Shown: positions 35,740-43,953 of the stretch, in pieces
How the letters are laid out: each line of letters opens with the position of its first letter
Position numbering within the stretch: the first letter of the stretch is position 1
NCBI GenBank assembly: GCA_030065875.1
Contig: JASJCR010000032.1
Coordinates: 1-55,186, forward strand
Direction of reading: 5' to 3'
DNA: 55,186 nt
Source of the DNA: Ardenticatenaceae bacterium
GTDB lineage: Bacteria; Chloroflexota; Anaerolineae; Promineifilales; Promineifilaceae
The notes under the pieces: generated by a model
Database searches by the model: none
What the model was told of the DNA's origin: nothing
The model's input: the letters and a program-made list of their open reading frames with translations, nothing else
Program-made: the position numbers and the translations under genes

Positions 35740-35758
35740 AGCGATAGATAGTCAAAGA

Positions 35759-36082
35759 TTACGGCAACATTTCCTTTAATTCACCTGAATTATAAAGCTC
35801 CGTCACAATATCACAGCCCCCGATAAAAGTCCCCTGAATGTACAGCTGCGGCAAAGTTGGCCAATTTGCGTGAACCTTAATCGCCTGCCGCAAAATCGGG
35901 TCTTTGAGCACGTCTCTTGTCTCAAAATCAACCTGCAGAAACTTCAAAATATTAACGACCTGGGCAGAAAATCCACACATAGGAATATCTTTGTCACCTT
36001 TCATATACAAAACGACGTCGTAATCGGACAAATCGCGACGAATCTCTTCAATTTTGGTGTTTACTTCGGCATCAGTTACCAT
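35759..36082 (-). CDS. grxD: Monothiol CGFS glutaredoxin (Grx4/GrxD family)
   Basis: 107 residues from the ATG at 36082, supported by an AGGAG ribosome-binding site; a longer frame to 36127 adds 15 unlikely residues. The CGFS active site is at residues 36-39 (VVLYMKGDKDIPMCGFSAQ); WPTLPQLYIQGTFIGGCDI carries the glutathione-binding cis-Pro and GG motif. Such glutaredoxins coordinate a bridging [2Fe-2S] cluster with glutathione or a low-molecular-weight thiol and form heterodimers with BolA. The bolA gene lies directly upstream on the same strand, a strong functional link to iron-sulfur delivery. Confidence 0.93.
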   Translation of the reverse strand: MVTDAEVNTKIEEIRRDLSDYDVVLYMKGDKDIPMCGFSAQVVNILKFLQVDFETRDVLKDPILRQAIKVHANWPTLPQLYIQGTFIGGCDIVTELYNSGELKEMLP

Positions 36083-36148
36083 TTTATGAACTCCTATCCT
36101 TCTAGTTGTTAACTTTGATAATTTCAATTTTCTCGCTAAGAGCTTAAA

Positions 36149-36409
36149 TTAAAGATACTGATCTTTTTTTTGCTGCCACTTCTCGGGGGTAAATGTTTTT
36201 AGGCTCAGAGCATGAACGTCGTTTGCAAATGCGTCCACAAGGGCACCCATCACCTTTTGGTGTTGGGCCACAAGCGACATTCCCTCAAACTCCGGGCTGA
36301 TCACCAACGCTTGAAAGTGTTGGCCGTCCTGCTGCGGATCAAAAACATGCACCTCTACCGTTTCAAACGCTCCTTCAATGATCGTTTTTATCTTGTTGAC
36401 AAGCGCCAT
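36149..36409 (-). CDS. bolA: BolA-family protein
   Basis: An 86-residue single BolA domain. The invariant His in SLVAQHQKV, the cluster-ligand-type His in VEVHVFDPQQDGQHFQALVISPEFEG and the C-terminal VHALSLKTFTPEKW match the family. BolA proteins bind [2Fe-2S] clusters with CGFS glutaredoxins and help deliver or sense iron-sulfur status. It is 66 nt upstream of grxD on the same strand, as in several other bacteria. Confidence 0.9.
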   Translation of the reverse strand: MALVNKIKTIIEGAFETVEVHVFDPQQDGQHFQALVISPEFEGMSLVAQHQKVMGALVDAFANDVHALSLKTFTPEKWQQKKDQYL

Positions 36410-36463
36410 CGGAACCGTCTCTCCTTCTTTTTTTCTCTTACGCCTGAATAGCGATTCTCAGCC

Positions 36464-37237
36464 TCATCCATCAAATTCCTCATTTTCAGTTGCCCCATCA
36501 GTTTGATCTTCAACCGGGGGCGTCTCCGTGGGGACCAGCAGATCTTCAGCAGATTGCCCGACAAGTAGGAAATCCAGAGCCACCCATCCCTGACTGCCTG
36601 AAGGTGATGATACCAGCACCCAGGTCAAATTATCGGCCGCCTGCTCTTCACCCAGCAGCAGCACCTCAACCTGATCATCCAGCCGCTCAATAATTTCACC
36701 GCCTGGTTCCGTTCGTAAATACAGGCCCACTACCGGGCTGTTTACCAAAGCAGGGGTTGGAGCCGGGGTAGGCTCGACCGTATCGGTAGGTTCGGGTGTC
36801 GGTTGGGCCGGTTCAGCGGTGGAAATCGGTCCTTCAGTTGGCTCAGGAATTTGTGTAGCTGGCTCAACTACCTCAACCGTTTCCGGTTCAGCTGGCGAGG
36901 ACTCCTCTGAATCATCCACAGAGGATGGTTGGTTTTCAATAACCGTTTCGGGGGTTAAAGAGGGAATAACGACCACGGTAGGAATGACCTCAGGGGTATC
37001 ATCGCCAAATGACATCAATCCTCCGACAGCAAAAAGAATTAAGGCCAAGACCAGGGCGCCAACTGCAGCATAGGCCTGACTCAACATGCTGCGTCGGGAG
37101 TTAAGACGCAGAACATTAAACGCCTGGCTGCGGATGCTGGCCCGCATTCGAAACGCTCGGAGCAGAAAAACCATTGATCCAAGCAATAAAAGAACCGCTA
37201 AGCCCAACAAAATATAGCGGACAATTTCGGCAACCAT
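36464..37237 (-). CDS. Membrane protein with bacterial SH3 (SH3b) domain
   Basis: 257 residues with two N-terminal transmembrane helices (about 6-25 and 57-76), a basic loop between them, a Pro/Thr/Glu-rich linker (about 85-165) and an SH3b domain (about 165-230: VVGLYLRTEPGGEIIERL, VEVLLLGEE, WVLVSSPSGSQGWVALDFL). SH3b domains often bind cell-wall peptides. The architecture (anchor, Pro/Glu linker, small wall-binding domain) resembles the LysM protein at 27505. A GGAGGTAT site precedes the ATG. The bolA gene lies 54 nt downstream. Confidence 0.82.
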   Translation of the reverse strand: MVAEIVRYILLGLAVLLLLGSMVFLLRAFRMRASIRSQAFNVLRLNSRRSMLSQAYAAVGALVLALILFAVGGLMSFGDDTPEVIPTVVVIPSLTPETVIENQPSSVDDSEESSPAEPETVEVVEPATQIPEPTEGPISTAEPAQPTPEPTDTVEPTPAPTPALVNSPVVGLYLRTEPGGEIIERLDDQVEVLLLGEEQAADNLTWVLVSSPSGSQGWVALDFLLVGQSAEDLLVPTETPPVEDQTDGATENEEFDG

Positions 37238-37293
37238 ATACCTCCGGCAATCGCTAAAATGACAGGGCTTGAATTCGATAAACTGTCAGATAT

Positions 37294-38748
37294 TTACGCC
37301 ACTAAACGGCTTTTTGCCTCGATCCAGAGCCGCTCCAGGGCATCAATATCCAAAGTTTTCAGCGATTGTTGTTGTTCGGCCGCTAATGTTTCAACGACCG
37401 TAAACCGCCGCATAAAGCGCAAATTTGCTTCACGCAAAGCGACTTCAGGATCCACGTCGAGCCATCGGGCTAAATTCACGACGGCAAAAAGCAAATCACC
37501 AATTTCAGCGGCCGTCTGTTCAGGATTTTTGGCCGATTGCACTTCCCGAACCTCTTCCTGTAGTTTATCATAAACCCCATCAATCTCATGCCAATCAAAG
37601 CCAACTTTAGCGACTCGCTTCTGAATCTTTAAAGCACGCGCCAGGGCCGGCAGAGAGACGGGAATATTATTTAAGATCGTACCGCTTTCCATTTGCCCAT
37701 TTTCAACTTTTTCCTGGGCCTTGATCGCCTCCCAATTGGCTACGACCTCTCCACTACTGTTAACCTGTGTATCCCCCCACACGTGTGGGTGACGGCGAAC
37801 AATCTTGGTCACGATACCGGAAATAACGTCTGAAAGCGTAAACAATCCCTCTTCTGCCGCCATTTGGGACTGCATCGTGACGTGCAGCAGCACATCACCC
37901 AACTCTTCTTCCAGCCCAACCACATCATCCCGGTCGAGGGTGTCGAGCACCTCACTAACTTCCTCAAGAAACCCATCGCGCATCGACTGGGGGGTTTGTT
38001 TTTGGTCCCAAGGGCACCCATTAGGACCACGCAGCGTGGCTACGACCTCCGCCAAAGCGGACAAATCGCTGCGCTGCGGCCGGGGGGGCACAACGAGCGT
38101 CGTCAGGTGGGCGATATGCTCGCTGCGATCAACTTCGTAGAGCGGTATTTTTTCAACAATTTCCGCGTCAGTTCCAGCCCCGTGAATCAAGATCACTTCG
38201 TGCTCATCTGGATAAACGGCGCTCAAATTCAGCTTCAACTCGCTGGCCAGAAACTGATTATAAACCTGCCCCAGAATAACCGGCCGGTCCGGGCTGAGTA
38301 ACGGATAATCTTGCTCGGCTGCAGTAATGGCGTCGATGATTTGAACCCCATCCATTCCGTCAATCTCAAGCAAATTTAAGACCGGTTCAAGAAAACTCAA
38401 ACCGCTAATCACGCGCACCGGCACTGAAGCTTGCTGAGCCACCTTTACCAGCTGCACAACCGTCGATTCACCCATAAACGGGTGTCCTGGCACTGCGTAT
38501 ACGACATCCTGATCGGTTCCCAATTCGAGTACGCGGGCAGCGATTGTCTCGTACACATCTGCAAAACGTTCGGCAGATTCGTAAACCTCATCAAACGATT
38601 GGCGCTTTACTTGGGAGGGCAAATCGGCCGCGGCCGGGTGACGGGCGGTGCGCAAATATACTTCCGGCGCCTGAGCGAGAACATCCCATGCCTCTTTGGT
38701 CAAATAGCGGCCGTCTCCGGGCCCTAAACCAACAATGATAATTCCCAT
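37294..38748 (-). CDS. mazG: Tetrapyrrole methylase-MazG fusion (YabN-like NTP pyrophosphohydrolase)
   Basis: 484 residues from the ATG at 38748 (MGIIIVGLGPGD start; a longer frame to 38799 adds 17 unlikely residues). An N-terminal SAM-dependent tetrapyrrole (corrin/porphyrin) methylase-like domain (about 1-215, GLGPGDGRYLT and VPGHPFMGES) is fused to a MazG domain (about 230-330: LRGPNGCPWDQKQTP, EEVSEVLD, EELGDVLLHV, RRHPHVWGD) and a second MazG-like segment (EIGDLLFAVVN) at the C-terminus. MazG hydrolyses NTPs, including non-canonical ones. The same fusion exists in Bacillus YabN, where the methylase part has no proven role. It is downstream of the ribosomal operon terminator. Confidence 0.9.
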   Translation of the reverse strand: MGIIIVGLGPGDGRYLTKEAWDVLAQAPEVYLRTARHPAAADLPSQVKRQSFDEVYESAERFADVYETIAARVLELGTDQDVVYAVPGHPFMGESTVVQLVKVAQQASVPVRVISGLSFLEPVLNLLEIDGMDGVQIIDAITAAEQDYPLLSPDRPVILGQVYNQFLASELKLNLSAVYPDEHEVILIHGAGTDAEIVEKIPLYEVDRSEHIAHLTTLVVPPRPQRSDLSALAEVVATLRGPNGCPWDQKQTPQSMRDGFLEEVSEVLDTLDRDDVVGLEEELGDVLLHVTMQSQMAAEEGLFTLSDVISGIVTKIVRRHPHVWGDTQVNSSGEVVANWEAIKAQEKVENGQMESGTILNNIPVSLPALARALKIQKRVAKVGFDWHEIDGVYDKLQEEVREVQSAKNPEQTAAEIGDLLFAVVNLARWLDVDPEVALREANLRFMRRFTVVETLAAEQQQSLKTLDIDALERLWIEAKSRLVA

Positions 38749-38817
38749 ATCTGCTTTTCTCTTCTCGATACTTTTTTCATCATTCAGCTGTCCGATCACA
38801 CCGCAGCTTGAGTTGAA

Positions 38818-38848
38818 TTAAAAAAGGCGAGTAAAATTTACTCGCCTT
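38818..38848 (-). terminator. Intrinsic terminator of the ribosomal protein operon
   Basis: On the minus strand AAGGCGAGTA and TACTCGCCTT form a perfect 10-bp stem with a short AT loop, directly followed by a run of six T residues. It lies 50 nt past the rpsI stop and before mazG, so it marks the end of the translation cluster. Confidence 0.9.
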
Positions 38849-38897
38849 GAGATACTGATTCAAATTATAGAGCAGTCTTTTCCGACCGCAATCTGTT

Positions 38898-39305
38898 TTA
38901 ACGCTTGGTATAGGTAGGCGCCTTGCGGGCACGCTTCAAACCTGGCTTCTTGCGTTCTTTGACGCGCGGGTCACGGGTCAGATGCCCATTTTCACGCAGT
39001 GCTGAGCGCAACTCTTCTTCCATTTTTACCAGCGCACGAGCCAAGCCCAGGCGAACAGCGGCCGTTTGACCGGTTACGCCACCGCCTTCCACTTTTACCG
39101 TAATATCCATTTTGCCCAACAGTTCCGTGTCTGACAGGGGACCGGTGAGGGTTTCGACATCGCCAAAGCGGGTAAAATAATCATTTACTTCTTTGCCGTT
39201 CACGACAAACGAGCCATTCCCGCGATTTTCTGGGTAAATCCGGACACGGGCGGAAGATCGTTTGCGGCGGCCGATGCCTTCAAAATAGCGACCCAATTCA
39301 CTCAT
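38898..39305 (-). CDS. rpsI: 30S ribosomal protein S9
   Basis: 135 residues from the ATG at 39305 (SELGRYFEGIGRRKRSSARVR); an open frame to 39371 overlaps rplM and is ignored. The C-terminus RKKPGLKRARKAPTYTKR is the classic S9 tail that reaches the P-site tRNA. Directly follows rplM, as in most bacteria, and is the last gene before the terminator. Confidence 0.97.
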   Translation of the reverse strand: MSELGRYFEGIGRRKRSSARVRIYPENRGNGSFVVNGKEVNDYFTRFGDVETLTGPLSDTELLGKMDITVKVEGGGVTGQTAAVRLGLARALVKMEEELRSALRENGHLTRDPRVKERKKPGLKRARKAPTYTKR

Positions 39306-39318
39306 AATTCTTCTCCTA

Positions 39319-39744
39319 TTATTCCAGCGCCTTTGGCTGCTGTGCCTGGTGCGGATGATCCGGACCGGCATACACTTTGAGCTTGCGCATCATCTTCCGG
39401 CCGAGGCGATTCTTCGGCAACATCCCCTTCACGGCAAAGCGAATCGGCCGATCGGGGTGTTTTACCAACATGTCCCGCAGAGATGTTTCCGTTAAACCAC
39501 CCGGATAATTGGAATGACGGTAATATTTCTTTTGTTCCATACGACGACCGGTTACCGCAATTTTTTCTGCATTAACAACGATCACGTAATCCCCACAGTC
39601 AACGGCGGGGCTGAATGATGGTTTGTGTTTACCACGCAGGATGGTTGCAATCTGGGATGCCAGTCGGCCGAGTGTTTTATCGGTTGCGTCAACGACAACC
39701 CAATCGCGCGCCACATCTGCTGGTTTGGTTACAAATGTTTTCAT
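39319..39744 (-). CDS. rplM: 50S ribosomal protein L13
   Basis: 141 residues; [24 protein letters not shown] at the N-terminus and [31 protein letters not shown] near the C-terminus are standard L13. It is the first 23S-binding early assembly protein in the rplM-rpsI pair, 13 nt upstream of rpsI. Confidence 0.98.
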   Translation of the reverse strand: MKTFVTKPADVARDWVVVDATDKTLGRLASQIATILRGKHKPSFSPAVDCGDYVIVVNAEKIAVTGRRMEQKKYYRHSNYPGGLTETSLRDMLVKHPDRPIRFAVKGMLPKNRLGRKMMRKLKVYAGPDHPHQAQQPKALE

Positions 39745-39753
39745 GATTGGTCC

Positions 39754-40554
39754 TTACCTAATTAAATCCGATTCCATCTCGCTTCTATTACCCATCACAT
39801 CGTATGTCACTTTACTTAAAACAAGCCCATTTGGGGGTGCCGGGGAGGCGGCCAACCCACGATCATGCGCCTCAAAGGCGTTTTGAAATCGCTTAAGTGA
39901 CCATCGCCGATCTCCCACTCGGACGAGTGTCCCGACGATGGTGCGCACCATCCGAAATAAAAACGCATTGGCTTCAATCTTGAACTCAAGCGTGTCATTT
40001 TGTTTGACCCACCCGGCTTTGAAAACTTCGCGTACGGTATTTTCCCCTTGCGGAGGTGTCCCGAATGTCGCAAAATCATGTTCCCCAATGAGCAGCGCTG
40101 CCGCCTGATTCATCAGGGCAAGGTCGAGTTTTTGAGTCAGCTGCCACCGGTAGCGATACGTCAGCGGCTGCTTGACGCCATCTTCTAGACACTCAACGAA
40201 GTAAATATATTCGCGGCGTCGGGCATCAAAACGAGGATGAAACTCCTCAGGAGCAAGTCCAATCTCACGGACAGCAATATCGTGGGGCAAATTGACGTTG
40301 ATCGCTTTGCGCAAGGTCGAGAGATCGTGTCGCCAGCTTAGCTGAAAGGCAATCACCTGACCGGTGGCGTGAACACCCGCGTCAGTGCGGCCGGCCGCGG
40401 TGACCGTAACCGGATGGTGGCCAATGTGCCTTAAAGCACGTTCAATTTCCCCTTGTACCGTGCGAGTTGGTGGATTTTGTCGCTGAAAACCGGCAAAATC
40501 ACTGCCGTCGTATTCGATCACCGCGCAATACCGGGGCTGATTTGACAGAGACAT
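39754..40554 (-). CDS. truA: tRNA pseudouridine(38-40) synthase TruA
   Basis: 266 residues from the ATG at 40554 (SLSNQPRYCAVIEYDGSDFAGFQRQ); a longer TTG-initiated frame to 40605 has no support. The catalytic Asp lies in AAGRTDAGVHATGQV; FEVNAFLFRMVRTIVGTL-like EANAFLFRMVRTIVGTLVRVG follows at the C-terminus. It isomerises uridines 38-40 in the tRNA anticodon arm. Position between rplQ and rplM is usual in bacteria. Confidence 0.95.
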   Translation of the reverse strand: MSLSNQPRYCAVIEYDGSDFAGFQRQNPPTRTVQGEIERALRHIGHHPVTVTAAGRTDAGVHATGQVIAFQLSWRHDLSTLRKAINVNLPHDIAVREIGLAPEEFHPRFDARRREYIYFVECLEDGVKQPLTYRYRWQLTQKLDLALMNQAAALLIGEHDFATFGTPPQGENTVREVFKAGWVKQNDTLEFKIEANAFLFRMVRTIVGTLVRVGDRRWSLKRFQNAFEAHDRGLAASPAPPNGLVLSKVTYDVMGNRSEMESDLIR

Positions 40555-40610
40555 ACGATATGCGGTTGTTAACCTGTTTGATGGGTCAATCCAAACGAGA
40601 CCCAATCTAT

Positions 40611-41045
40611 CTACTCGTCGCTAGAATCCTCTGAGCTTTCGACCAGCTGGATCAGCGCCATTTTCGCATTGTCGCCAACACGACGTGGTAATTTGATGAT
40701 TCGAGTGTATCCACCCGGCCGATCCTCATAACGGGGAGCGATTTCATCAAATAGCTTTCTCACCACATCAATTTCAATATACTCTTCGGGTGTTTCCAGG
40801 GTCCGAAAACGATTAATTCGAGCACCAACGATCCGACGGGCATGAATGGCCGCATCGTCCCCGCGAGCAAGACCACGTTTGGCAATTGTGATAATCCGTT
40901 CAGCCGCCGGCCGCAGCATGCGGGCCTTCGCCTCGGTGGTCACAATTTCCTCGTGGGCGAGAAGATCTGCAATCAGGTTCCGGCGCAGCGCTTTGCGGTG
41001 ACCGCTGCTGCGACTCAGCTTGAACCCTTTCTTTCTATGACGCAT
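40611..41045 (-). CDS. rplQ: 50S ribosomal protein L17
   Basis: 144 residues; MRHRKKGFKLSRSSGHRKAL is the invariant L17 start. The C-terminal 25 residues extend past the minimal bacterial L17 and end in an acidic SSEDSSDE tail. Lies after rpoA as in the alpha operon. Confidence 0.97.
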   Translation of the reverse strand: MRHRKKGFKLSRSSGHRKALRRNLIADLLAHEEIVTTEAKARMLRPAAERIITIAKRGLARGDDAAIHARRIVGARINRFRTLETPEEYIEIDVVRKLFDEIAPRYEDRPGGYTRIIKLPRRVGDNAKMALIQLVESSEDSSDE

Positions 41046-41065
41046 CTTTCTTACCTCATGTAGCT

Positions 41066-41092
41066 AGCGCCTTCACCTGTATGTGAAGCGCT
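41066..41092 (-). promoter_or_regulatory. Hairpin between rpoA and rplQ
   Basis: AGCGC(C)TTCAC and GTGAAGCGCT pair over ten base pairs with one bulged C and a 6-nt loop, about 20 nt upstream of the rplQ start. There is no T run, so a processing or translation-control role is more likely than termination. Confidence 0.45.
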
Positions 41093-41108
41093 CTTTCACA
41101 ACCGGCCC

Positions 41109-42080
41109 TCAGCTACGAGGAGTAGCCGGTTGTCCATCTTCAGTCAGGAAACCTTTTAGCTGAAGTTGTTCCTTCAGCTCATCCAGTGATTTCTCACCAA
41201 AATTGCGGATGGCCAGCATGGTTTCTTCGCCACGTTCCAACATTTCCAGCATTTCACCCACTTTGGTGATGCCGGTACGCTTGAGCGAGTTGAAAACGCG
41301 AACGCTTAAATCAAGTTGTTCAATGGGGGTGTCGTACCACTCATTGGGGATGGCACTCTCTTCTTCCGGCTCTTCCTCTTCCGGCAGAAGCGACTCTTCG
41401 CTTACCCCGGCCAGGGGACGGAGCTGCTGCATCATAATTTGAGCAGCATGGGCCAGCGCTTCTTCCGGCCGGATGGTGCCGTCGGTCCACACTTCCAAAA
41501 GCAGCAGGTCGTAATCCGCATCCTGCCCCACCCGGGTTGTGTCAACATCTAAAGCCACGCGCGTTACCGGGCTAAAAATCGCGTCGACCGGCAGTTCACC
41601 AATCGGCAAACGACCGCGTTCTTCAGCTGGCGAATATCCACGGCCGGTTTCAGCGGTCATCTCAATTTCCAGAAATGCCTCATCTGAGTCAACCGTAAAC
41701 AGATAGAGGTCGGGGTTCATGATTTCGACATCGGCCGGAACCATCAAGTCGGCCGCGGTAACCGTGCCCGCTCCGTGAACCTCCAAACGCATCCGCGACG
41801 AATCAACTTCATGCAGCTTCAAGCGAATTTGCTTGACGTTTAAGATAAGCTGCATCATGTCTTCGCGCACGTTGGGAATCGCTGAGAACTCGTGGGCGAC
41901 ATCGGTCACGCGAATCGAAGTAACCGCCCCACCTGGTAACGACGATAGCAATATCCGCCGCAGGGAATTCCCCACCGTGGTTCCGAAGCCGCGCTCCAGA
42001 GGGCCAATTTGGAACTTCCCATACTGCTGGGTAATTGCTGAACTTTCAATTTTTGGTAATACGAGGTTATTGACAGCCAA
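41109..42080 (-). CDS. rpoA: RNA polymerase alpha subunit
   Basis: 323 residues with an N-terminal assembly domain (PLERGFGTTVGNSLRRILLSSLPG) and a C-terminal domain (about 245-310: IEQLDLSVRVFNSLKRTGI, IRNFGEKSLDELKEQL) that contacts UP elements and activators. The linker is Glu-rich. A GGGAGGTAG site precedes the start. It sits directly after rpsK without the usual rpsD in between. Confidence 0.98.
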   Translation of the reverse strand: MAVNNLVLPKIESSAITQQYGKFQIGPLERGFGTTVGNSLRRILLSSLPGGAVTSIRVTDVAHEFSAIPNVREDMMQLILNVKQIRLKLHEVDSSRMRLEVHGAGTVTAADLMVPADVEIMNPDLYLFTVDSDEAFLEIEMTAETGRGYSPAEERGRLPIGELPVDAIFSPVTRVALDVDTTRVGQDADYDLLLLEVWTDGTIRPEEALAHAAQIMMQQLRPLAGVSEESLLPEEEEPEEESAIPNEWYDTPIEQLDLSVRVFNSLKRTGITKVGEMLEMLERGEETMLAIRNFGEKSLDELKEQLQLKGFLTEDGQPATPRS

Positions 42081-42230
42081 TTTTCTACCTCCCTAGCCCC
42101 TGCTTAAACTCGATAGTACGGTTCAAACACGGATTTAGGTTTGTTCTGCGTAAATTAGAGGCAATTCGTCGGACGAACTACCTTTACGTTTTTATTTCTA
42201 TAATGTGCAGATGAAACTGTGGGCGTCAAA

Positions 42231-42623
42231 TTAGACGCGGCGTTTCTTGGGTGGGCGGCAACCGTTGTGCGGAACTGGCGTGATGTCCGCAATCGATTTG
42301 ACCTTGATGCCAGAAGCCTGAATCGCCCGAATAGCAGATTCACGCCCTGGACCGGGACCCTTAACGATCACATCGCACTCATACATGCCGTGATCTTTTG
42401 CCGCGTTTGAAGCATTGCGTGCTGCCAAACCAGCCGCATAAGGGGTGCTCTTGCGAGATCCTCTGAAGCCTGAATGCCCGGCACTTGACCAGGAAAGTGT
42501 ATTCCCCTGCCGATCGGTAAACGTCACAATCGTGTTATTGAATGTGGCGTAAATATGTACCATGCCTGCCGGTACATTTTTGGTCACTTTTTTACGTGAT
42601 TGGGATTGTTTTCTGCGAGCCAT
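42231..42623 (-). CDS. rpsK: 30S ribosomal protein S11
   Basis: 130 residues; [21 protein letters not shown] and the C-terminus [23 protein letters not shown] are characteristic. S11 forms part of the 30S platform. In order rpsM-rpsK-rpoA. Confidence 0.98.
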   Translation of the reverse strand: MARRKQSQSRKKVTKNVPAGMVHIYATFNNTIVTFTDRQGNTLSWSSAGHSGFRGSRKSTPYAAGLAARNASNAAKDHGMYECDVIVKGPGPGRESAIRAIQASGIKVKSIADITPVPHNGCRPPKKRRV

Positions 42624-42694
42624 AATTTACCTTGATCTTAATTTTTGTGGCCGCACCACCTGCTAAGAGCATGATGCGGCTCCCAAATCGACGA

Positions 42695-43075
42695 TTATTT
42701 ACCCTTGCGGCGTCCACGTCCAGCAACCGTCTTTTTCGGTCCTTTACGAGAACGAGCATTGGTTTTTGTCCGTTGTCCGCGAACCGGCAAGTGCCGACGA
42801 TGGCGCAAGCCGCGATAGCATCTGATCTCGGTCAGACGCTTAATGTTCATATTGACCTCAGTGCGCAAATCACCTTCAACCATATAATCGGCATCAACGA
42901 TCCGGCGCAGTGTTGTCAATTCTGATTCTGTGAGATCGCTTACGCGACGATTCGGGTCGATTTCAGCCTTGGCCAAAATATTTTGGCTGGATGTTTTGCC
43001 GATCCCAAAAATATATGTCAGACTAATTTCAACGCGTTTGTTGTTTGGTATGTCAACACCTGCAATACGAGCCAT
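42695..43075 (-). CDS. rpsM: 30S ribosomal protein S13
   Basis: 126 residues; [19 protein letters not shown] at the start and [29 protein letters not shown] near the C-terminus are diagnostic. S13 contacts the P-site tRNA and bridges the subunits. The start is 7 nt past the rpmJ stop. Confidence 0.98.
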   Translation of the reverse strand: MARIAGVDIPNNKRVEISLTYIFGIGKTSSQNILAKAEIDPNRRVSDLTESELTTLRRIVDADYMVEGDLRTEVNMNIKRLTEIRCYRGLRHRRHLPVRGQRTKTNARSRKGPKKTVAGRGRRKGK

Positions 43076-43082
43076 CTTTTAC

Positions 43083-43196
43083 CTATCCCTGACGCTGTTT
43101 GTGATTCGGGTTTACGCAAATCACGCGCACAACGCCCTTACGTCGGATGATTTTACACTTCGGACAACGTTTCTTTACTGAAGAAGATACTTTCAT
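43083..43196 (-). CDS. rpmJ: 50S ribosomal protein L36
   Basis: A 37-codon gene starting ATGAAAGTATCTTCTTCAG on the minus strand: [20 protein letters not shown] and then [13 protein letters not shown]. The zinc-ribbon Cys-x2-Cys, Cys and His (CPKC ... CVNPNH) are complete, so this is the zinc-binding C+ form. An AAAGGAC ribosome-binding site is upstream. It directly precedes rpsM. Confidence 0.97.
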   Translation of the reverse strand: MKVSSSVKKRCPKCKIIRRKGVVRVICVNPNHKQRQG

Positions 43197-43227
43197 TTGC
43201 TTGTCCTTTTTCTCTAAAATACGCAGC

Positions 43228-43264
43228 AGCATACCCGAAATTACTTTTTTGTTTCAGGTATGCT
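43228..43264 (-). promoter_or_regulatory. Leader hairpin upstream of rpmJ
   Basis: On the minus strand AGCATACCTGAAA and TTTCGGGTATGCT form a 13-bp stem with one G-U wobble and an 11-nt loop. The wobble is unpaired (A-C) if read on the plus strand, which indicates a functional RNA of the minus strand. It lies about 30 nt upstream of the rpmJ start and has no T run. Confidence 0.65.
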
Positions 43265-43313
43265 TTCCACTTTCAATTTTGAAAAGATATAAATGTATAA
43301 TAGGCAGACGAGA

Positions 43314-43322
43314 ATTATAGCA
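43314..43322 (-). promoter_or_regulatory. Extended -10 promoter of the rpmJ-rpsM-rpsK-rpoA-rplQ segment
   Basis: Minus-strand TGCTATAAT is a perfect TGnTATAAT extended -10, located between adk and the leader hairpin, about 120 nt upstream of rpmJ. The -35 region is weak. Confidence 0.55.
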
Positions 43323-43359
43323 AAGACCGCTGTCATTGACCACATTTATAACTATTTGC

Positions 43360-43950
43360 CTACGCTTGCTCAATCGCGGCAATCAAATCGGCCGAAACCG
43401 TTTCGATTGATCGATCCCCGTTAATTTCAACAAGCAATTCTTTATCCCGATAAAAATCAATCAGCGGTTTGGTTTGCTGATGATAAACCGCCATCCGATT
43501 GCGGATCGTTTCTTCATTGTCGTCCGCCCGCCCTTCGATTTCGGCACGTTTTAACAGCCGCTTGATCAATTCCTCTTCATCAACCACAATGAGGGGAACG
43601 ATCCTGATCTGACCACCAATCTCAGTGAGCAAGTGGCCGAGGGCTTCCGCCTGGATCGGGTTTCGGGGAAACCCATCCAAAATCGCTCCGCCCTGGCAAT
43701 CAGCTTGAGATAGGCGGTCTTTGACCATGGCGATGGTTACTTCGTCCGGCACCAGTTCACCCCGATCCATATACTCTTTGGCGAGCTTTCCAAGATCCGT
43801 TTCATTTTTTAAGTTATAGCGAAACAGGTCTCCGGTAGCCACTTGAGGGACGCCAAAATTCTCAACGAGCAGTTTGGCCTGGGTACCTTTCCCGGCACCG
43901 GGCGGTCCAATTAAGATTACGAAGTTTTTTTCTGTCGCTTTACTCATCAC
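43360..43950 (-). CDS. adk: Adenylate kinase
   Basis: A 196-residue protein with P-loop GPPGAGKGTQ, ATGDLFR, DGFPRNPIQAEAL and a short LID (RAEIEGRADDNEETIRNR), so it is the short-form (non-zinc, lidless-type) adenylate kinase. It interconverts 2 ADP and ATP plus AMP. It lies 3 nt after secY; the usual next genes map and infA are absent. Confidence 0.97.
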   Translation of the reverse strand: MMSKATEKNFVILIGPPGAGKGTQAKLLVENFGVPQVATGDLFRYNLKNETDLGKLAKEYMDRGELVPDEVTIAMVKDRLSQADCQGGAILDGFPRNPIQAEALGHLLTEIGGQIRIVPLIVVDEEELIKRLLKRAEIEGRADDNEETIRNRMAVYHQQTKPLIDFYRDKELLVEINGDRSIETVSADLIAAIEQA

Positions 43951-43953
43951 GCC

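Noticed and set aside
36083..36127. Longer start for the CGFS glutaredoxin
   Set aside because: The extra 15 residues are unlike the family and the AGGAG site supports the ATG at 36082.
39306..39371. Longer start for rpsI
   Set aside because: It overlaps rplM and adds residues unlike S9; the ATG at 39305 fits the family.
43296..43301. TATAAT-like hexamers on the plus strand between rpmJ and adk
   Set aside because: No plus-strand gene follows; AT-rich background.
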